A DNA stretch of 64,000 nt from an uncultured Bradyrhizobium sp. (lineage in GTDB: Bacteria > Pseudomonadota > Alphaproteobacteria > Rhizobiales > Xanthobacteraceae): contig NZ_CAKZHY010000096.1 in assembly GCF_936928535.1 (NCBI RefSeq), positions 62,001 to 126,000 of the forward strand, read 5' to 3'. The notes beneath the pieces were generated by a model, which saw only the letters and a program-made list of their open reading frames with translations, searched no databases and had not been told where the DNA came from. A program made the translations under genes and the position numbers. Position 1 is the first letter of the stretch. Every line of letters begins with the position of its first letter. This document shows positions 59,935 through 64,000 of the stretch, piece after piece.

Positions 59935-62900
59935 ATGTCATCGAAGAACCGTCTGGACCCGATTCCGCAGCCGCCGACCAAGCCGGTGGTCGGCAACATG
60001 CTGTCGCTGGATTCGGCCGCGCCGGTGCAGCACCTGACTCGGCTCGCCAAGGAGCTGGGCCCGATCTTCTGGCTCGACATGATGGGCTCGCCGATCGTCG
60101 TCGTGTCCGGCCATGATCTCGTCGACGAGCTCTCCGACGAAAAGCGCTTCGACAAGACGGTGCGCGGTGCGCTGCGGCGCGTGCGTGCGGTGGGCGGCGA
60201 CGGCCTGTTCACGGCGGACACCAAGGAGCCGAACTGGAGCAAGGCGCACAACATCCTGCTCCAACCGTTCGGCAACCGCGCCATGCAGTCCTACCATCCG
60301 AGCATGGTCGATATCGCCGACCAGCTCGTTCAGAAATGGGAGCGCCTGAACGCCGACGACGAGATCGACGTCGTCCATGACATGACCGCGCTGACGCTTG
60401 ATACGATCGGGCTGTGCGGTTTCGAATACCGCTTCAACTCGTTCTATCGGGGTGACTATCACCCGTTCGTCGAGTCGCTGGTGCGCTCGCTAGAAACCAT
60501 CATGATGACGCGCGGCCTGCCGTTCGAGCAGCTCTGGATGCAGAAGCGCCGCAAGACGCTCGGCGAAGACGTCGCCTTCATGAACAAGATGGTCGACGAG
60601 ATCATCGCCGAGCGCCGCAAGAGCGCGGAAGGCATTGACGACAAGAAGGACATGCTGGCCGCGATGATGACCGGCGTCGACCGCTCCTCGGGCGAGCAGC
60701 TCGACGACGTCAACATCCGTTACCAGATCAACACGTTCCTGATCGCGGGTCACGAGACCACCAGCGGCCTGTTGTCCTACACGCTCTATGCACTGCTCAA
60801 GCATCCGGACATTCTCAGAAAGGCCTATGACGAGGTCGACCGCGTCTTCGGCCCCGATGTCAATGCCAAGCCGACCTACCAGCAGGTGACCCAACTCACC
60901 TACATCACGCAGATCCTGAAAGAGGCGCTGCGGCTGTGGCCGCCAGCGCCGGCCTACGGCATCTCGCCGCTCAACGACGAGACCATCGGCGGCGGCAAGT
61001 ACAAGCTCCGGAAGGGCACATTCATCACCATCCTGGTGACGGCACTGCATCGCGACCCCAGCGTCTGGGGGCCGAATCCCGATGCTTTCGATCCCGAGAA
61101 TTTCAGCAAGGAGGCCGAGGCCAAGCGGCCGATCAACGCCTGGAAGCCATTCGGTAACGGCCAACGCGCCTGCATCGGTCGAGGCTTCGCCATGCACGAG
61201 GCGGCGCTGGCGCTCGGCATGATCTTGCAGCGCTTCAAGCTGATCGATCATCAGCGCTATCAGATGCACTTGAAGGAAACGCTGACGATGAAGCCGGAGG
61301 GCTTCAAGATCAAGGTCCGTCCGCGTGCGGATCGCGAGCGCGGCGCCTATGGCGGCCCGGTCACGGCTGCCGCTTCTGCGCCAAGGGCACCGCGCCAGCC
61401 GACCACGCGGCCCGGTCACAACACGCCGATGCTGGTGCTGTATGGCTCCAATCTCGGCACCGCCGAGGAGCTTGCGACGCGCATGGCTGATCTTGCCGAG
61501 ATCAACGGCTTTGCCGTGCATCTCGGCCCGCTCGACGACTACGTCGGCAAGCTGCCGCAGCAGGGCGGCGTGCTGATCATCTGCGCATCCTACAATGGCG
61601 CCCCGCCTGACAATGCGACGCAGTTCGTCAAATGGCTCGGCGAGGACCTGCCGAAGGATGCTTTCGCCGGTGTGCGCTACGCCGTGTTCGGCTGCGGCAA
61701 CAGCGACTGGGCCGCGACCTATCAATCAGTACCGCGCTTCATCGACGAGCAACTGTCCAAGCATGGCGCACGCGCGGTCTATCCGCGCGGCGAGGGCGAT
61801 GCGCGCAGCGATCTCGACGGCCAGTTCCAGAAATGGTTCCCGGCGGCCGCCCAGGTCGCCACCAAGGAGTTCGGTATCGACTGGAACTTCACCCGCACTG
61901 CGGAAGACGATCCGCTCTATGCGATCGAGCCTGTCGCGGTGGCCGCCGTCAACACCGTCGTCGCCCAGGGCGGCGCTGTCGCGATGAAAGTGCTGGCCAA
62001 TGACGAGCTTCAGAACAAGTCCGGTGCAAATCCGTCCGAGCGCTCGACGCGCCATATCGAGGTGCAGCTTCCTGCCAACATCACCTACCGTGTCGGCGAT
62101 CACCTAAGCGTCGTTCCGCGCAACGACCCGACACTGGTGGATTCGGTCGCCCGCCGCTTCGGGTTCCTGCCGGCCGACCAGATCAGGCTTCAGGTGGCCG
62201 AAGGCCGGCGCGCGCAATTGCCTGTCGGCAATGCCGTCTCGGTCGGTCGCCTGCTCAGCGAATTCGTCGAGCTGCAACAGGTCGCAACGCGCAAACAGAT
62301 CCAGACTATGGCCGAGCATACTCGCTGCCCGGTGACCAAGCCGAAGCTGCTGGCCTTCGTCGGCGAGGAGTCTGAGCCACTGGAGCGTTATCGCTCCGAG
62401 ATTCTGGCCAAGCGCAAATCGGTGTTCGACCTGCTGCTCGAATATCCAGCCTGCGAATTGCCGTTCCACGTCTATCTGGAAACGCTCTCGCTGCTGGCGC
62501 CGCGCTATTACTCGATCTCATCCTCGCCGTCGGTGGATCCGGCGCGTTGCAGCGTCACTGTCGGCGTGGTCGAAGGACCGGCGGCCTCAGGCCGCGGCAC
62601 GTACAAGGGCATCTGCTCGAACTATCTCGCCAACCGGCGCGCGGGCGACACGGTCTACGCCACCGTGCGCGAAACCAAGGCCGGCTTCCGGCTGCCCGAC
62701 GATCCCTCCATTCCGATCATCATGATCGGGCCGGGTACGGGGCTCGCGCCGTTCCGCGGCTTTCTCCAGGAGCGCGCCGCGCGCAAGGCGAAGGGCGCCA
62801 GCCTCGGACCGTCCGTGTTGTTTTTCGGCTGTCGCCATCCAGACCAGGACTTCCTGTATGCGGACGAGCTGAAGGCGCTGGCTGCGAGCGGCATCACCGA

Positions 62901-63171
62901 GCTCTTCACCGCCTTCTCGCGCGCGGATGGCCCGAAGACCTATGTGCAGCACGTGCTCGCCGCGCAGAAGGATAAGGTCTGGCCGCTGATCGAGCAGGGC
63001 GCGATCATCTATGTTTGCGGCGACGGCAGCAGGATGGAGCCTGACGTGAAGGCTGCGCTCGTTGCGATCTACCGCGAGAAGAGCGGTGGCGACGTGGCCG
63101 CGGGCGCACGCTGGATCGAGGAGATGGGCGCGAAGAACCGCTATGTGCTCGACGTCTGGGCAGGTGGGTGA
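59935..63171 (+). CDS. Self-sufficient P450 fused to CPR, CYP102 (P450 BM3) type
   Basis: The 1078-residue protein is a natural fusion. The P450 part (to about 470) has I-helix AGHETTSGLLSY (Thr275-Thr276), ExxR in LKEALRLWPPAPAYG and heme Cys413 in FGNGQRACIGRGFAMHEAAL. A Pro/Ala linker precedes the FMN domain (LVLYGSNLGTAEELATRMAD, near 500). An FAD/NADPH domain follows with YYSISSSPS near 858 and GPGTGLAPFRGFLQER near 932, ending in DVWAGG. It should hydroxylate or epoxidise fatty acids using NADPH alone. Nearby WS/DGAT and epoxide hydrolase genes fit that role. Confidence 0.95.
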   Translation: MSSKNRLDPIPQPPTKPVVGNMLSLDSAAPVQHLTRLAKELGPIFWLDMMGSPIVVVSGHDLVDELSDEKRFDKTVRGALRRVRAVGGDGLFTADTKEPNWSKAHNILLQPFGNRAMQSYHPSMVDIADQLVQKWERLNADDEIDVVHDMTALTLDTIGLCGFEYRFNSFYRGDYHPFVESLVRSLETIMMTRGLPFEQLWMQKRRKTLGEDVAFMNKMVDEIIAERRKSAEGIDDKKDMLAAMMTGVDRSSGEQLDDVNIRYQINTFLIAGHETTSGLLSYTLYALLKHPDILRKAYDEVDRVFGPDVNAKPTYQQVTQLTYITQILKEALRLWPPAPAYGISPLNDETIGGGKYKLRKGTFITILVTALHRDPSVWGPNPDAFDPENFSKEAEAKRPINAWKPFGNGQRACIGRGFAMHEAALALGMILQRFKLIDHQRYQMHLKETLTMKPEGFKIKVRPRADRERGAYGGPVTAAASAPRAPRQPTTRPGHNTPMLVLYGSNLGTAEELATRMADLAEINGFAVHLGPLDDYVGKLPQQGGVLIICASYNGAPPDNATQFVKWLGEDLPKDAFAGVRYAVFGCGNSDWAATYQSVPRFIDEQLSKHGARAVYPRGEGDARSDLDGQFQKWFPAAAQVATKEFGIDWNFTRTAEDDPLYAIEPVAVAAVNTVVAQGGAVAMKVLANDELQNKSGANPSERSTRHIEVQLPANITYRVGDHLSVVPRNDPTLVDSVARRFGFLPADQIRLQVAEGRRAQLPVGNAVSVGRLLSEFVELQQVATRKQIQTMAEHTRCPVTKPKLLAFVGEESEPLERYRSEILAKRKSVFDLLLEYPACELPFHVYLETLSLLAPRYYSISSSPSVDPARCSVTVGVVEGPAASGRGTYKGICSNYLANRRAGDTVYATVRETKAGFRLPDDPSIPIIMIGPGTGLAPFRGFLQERAARKAKGASLGPSVLFFGCRHPDQDFLYADELKALAASGITELFTAFSRADGPKTYVQHVLAAQKDKVWPLIEQGAIIYVCGDGSRMEPDVKAALVAIYREKSGGDVAAGARWIEEMGAKNRYVLDVWAGG

Positions 63172-63201
63172 CCGCCGGCCCAATCGTGCTAAAGCTCTCG
63201 C

Positions 63202-63876
63202 ATGATTCCCTGGGAAAAACTCGACACCGCCAAAATCCCCGGCTCCGACGAGGAACTCCGCCTGATGCGGCGGGGCAAGGAGTTTTCCATCAAGCTCGGC
63301 ACCAACGAGCTGATGAACAATCGCCTGTCGGGCTCCGAAGCCGCGCTTGCGACGCTGGCGGCGAAGCAGATCGAGAAAGTCGCAAAACCGGCCGTGCTCA
63401 TTGGCGGCCTCGGCATGGGTTTTACATTGCGCGCGTCGCTCGCCGTGCTTGGAGCCAAGGCGAAGATTGTGGTCTCCGAGCTGGTGCCGGCGGTCGTCAC
63501 CTGGGCCCGCGGGCCGATGGCGGAAGTGTTCGGCGACAGTCTCGACGATGCCAGGGTGAGCGTCCGCGAGACCGATGTCGGTGAGATCATCCGGGCGAAG
63601 AGCTCGGCCTTTGACGCTATCCTGCTCGATGTCGACAACGGACCGGAAGGGCTGACCCGCAAGGGCAATGACGCGCTCTACAGTGCGAGCGGCCTCGCAG
63701 CGGCGAAGGCGGCGTTGCGGCCGGGCGGTGTGCTCGCCATCTGGTCATCGGGGCCGAACCCCGCCTTCACCAAGCGTCTCGGCCGCGCCGGCTTCGACGT
63801 CAACGAGATCAACGTCCGCGCCACCGGCAGGGGTGGCGGTGCGCGCCATGTGATCTGGATCGCGAAGAAAAGTTAG
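63202..63876 (+). CDS. Spermidine-synthase-like methyltransferase-fold protein
   Basis: The 224-residue protein has the spermidine synthase/SAM-fold glycine loop VLIGGLGMGFTLRASLAVLG and the acidic loop KIVVSELVPAVVTWAR. Catalytic-region DAILLDVDNGPEGLTR follows, where the usual Asp-x-x-Asp is partly kept. Putrescine-binding residues are not obvious. Its C-terminal half (VLAIWSSGPNPAFTKRLGRA) matches small PF01564-like proteins whose function is unsettled. It begins 30 bases after the P450-CPR stop and overlaps the convergent SnoaL-like gene by four bases. Confidence 0.8.
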   Translation: MIPWEKLDTAKIPGSDEELRLMRRGKEFSIKLGTNELMNNRLSGSEAALATLAAKQIEKVAKPAVLIGGLGMGFTLRASLAVLGAKAKIVVSELVPAVVTWARGPMAEVFGDSLDDARVSVRETDVGEIIRAKSSAFDAILLDVDNGPEGLTRKGNDALYSASGLAAAKAALRPGGVLAIWSSGPNPAFTKRLGRAGFDVNEINVRATGRGGGARHVIWIAKKS

Positions 63877-64000
63877 AACATCGTGTTGTTGTTCGCCGGA
63901 TTGTCCGGGACCGGCTGAACCACGTCCCAATGCTCGACGATCTTGCCGTTCTCGAGCTTGAAGATATCGACGATCGCATTGCCCTTGGTGCCGGGTTCGC
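63873..64000 (-). CDS. SnoaL-like (NTF2-fold) protein, C-terminal part only
   Basis: The minus frame ends at TAA 63873-63875 and stays open to the window edge. The visible 41 residues include GNAIVDIFKLENGKIVEHWD and VVQPVPDNPANNNTMF, the standard end of SnoaL-like polyketide-cyclase/ester-cyclase proteins. That family has a small cone-shaped barrel and is found as cyclases, isomerases and stress proteins. The N-terminal two thirds lie outside the window, so start and function are not known. Confidence 0.85.
   Translation of the reverse strand, partial: EPGTKGNAIVDIFKLENGKIVEHWDVVQPVPDNPANNNTMF

Overview
The window reads as chromosomal DNA of a Bradyrhizobium-like alphaproteobacterium. The DNA is GC-rich with strongly GC-biased third codon positions. 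Uptake systems (TRAP, nitrate/taurine-type ABC, two peptide ABC systems) are dense, and extragenic palindromes of several families lie between genes. I see no rRNA, tRNA, CRISPR array, transposase or phage gene. The species assignment is inference from gene content and style, not a database match.

Left part (1-16.6 kb): a gluconolactonase-type gene (cut by the window edge) diverges from a uronate dehydrogenase-like gene. A GntR/FCD regulator diverges from an IlvD/Edd sugar-acid dehydratase followed by a complete DctP-DctQ-DctM TRAP transporter, so this is a sugar-acid uptake and oxidation region. Between them lie a nitroreductase, two small exported or anchored proteins of unknown function, and a scar made of a truncated copy of the GntR gene joined to the tail of a small secreted-protein gene. 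Then come a histidine phosphatase/crotonase pair, a ferredoxin reductase preceded by a possible coupled 13-codon leader ORF, two PfkB sugar kinases, a VOC protein and a TetR regulator.

Middle part (16.9-30.7 kb): an eight-gene run encodes an ABC importer (permease, binding protein, ATPase), an enolase-superfamily enzyme, a Gfo/Idh/MocA dehydrogenase, a DUF993 protein and a sugar-phosphate-isomerase-like protein, ending near a retropepsin-like protease. This looks like a catabolic operon for an unidentified polyol or sugar acid. Next is the most unusual locus: a 66-codon peptide gene with a strong ribosome binding site, whose product ends in an arginine triplet and an almost pure valine tract. 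It lies directly upstream of a 723-residue B12-binding radical SAM protein with a PqqD-like C-terminus. I interpret this as a candidate peptide-modification (RiPP-like) system. A potassium channel, a cytochrome P450 and a split thiamine-diphosphate decarboxylase follow.

Right part (30.9-64 kb): a TetR-controlled RND efflux operon ends at a clear intrinsic terminator. A Tat-exported binding protein and a signalling operon (sensor kinase, REC protein, REC-adenylate cyclase) follow, with a CnbZ-like protein after it. Minus-strand genes from 55.8 to 42.1 kb form one 12-gene unit: two complete dipeptide-type ABC importers flanking a gamma-glutamyltransferase and a DUF1028 protein, with a possible sigma-54 promoter at the head. 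This suggests scavenging of gamma-glutamyl peptides or glutathione. The window closes with a lipid-flavoured cluster (alpha/beta hydrolases, wax ester synthase/DGAT, epoxide-hydrolase-like protein, self-sufficient CYP102-type P450), a spermidine-synthase-like protein and the end of a SnoaL-like gene.
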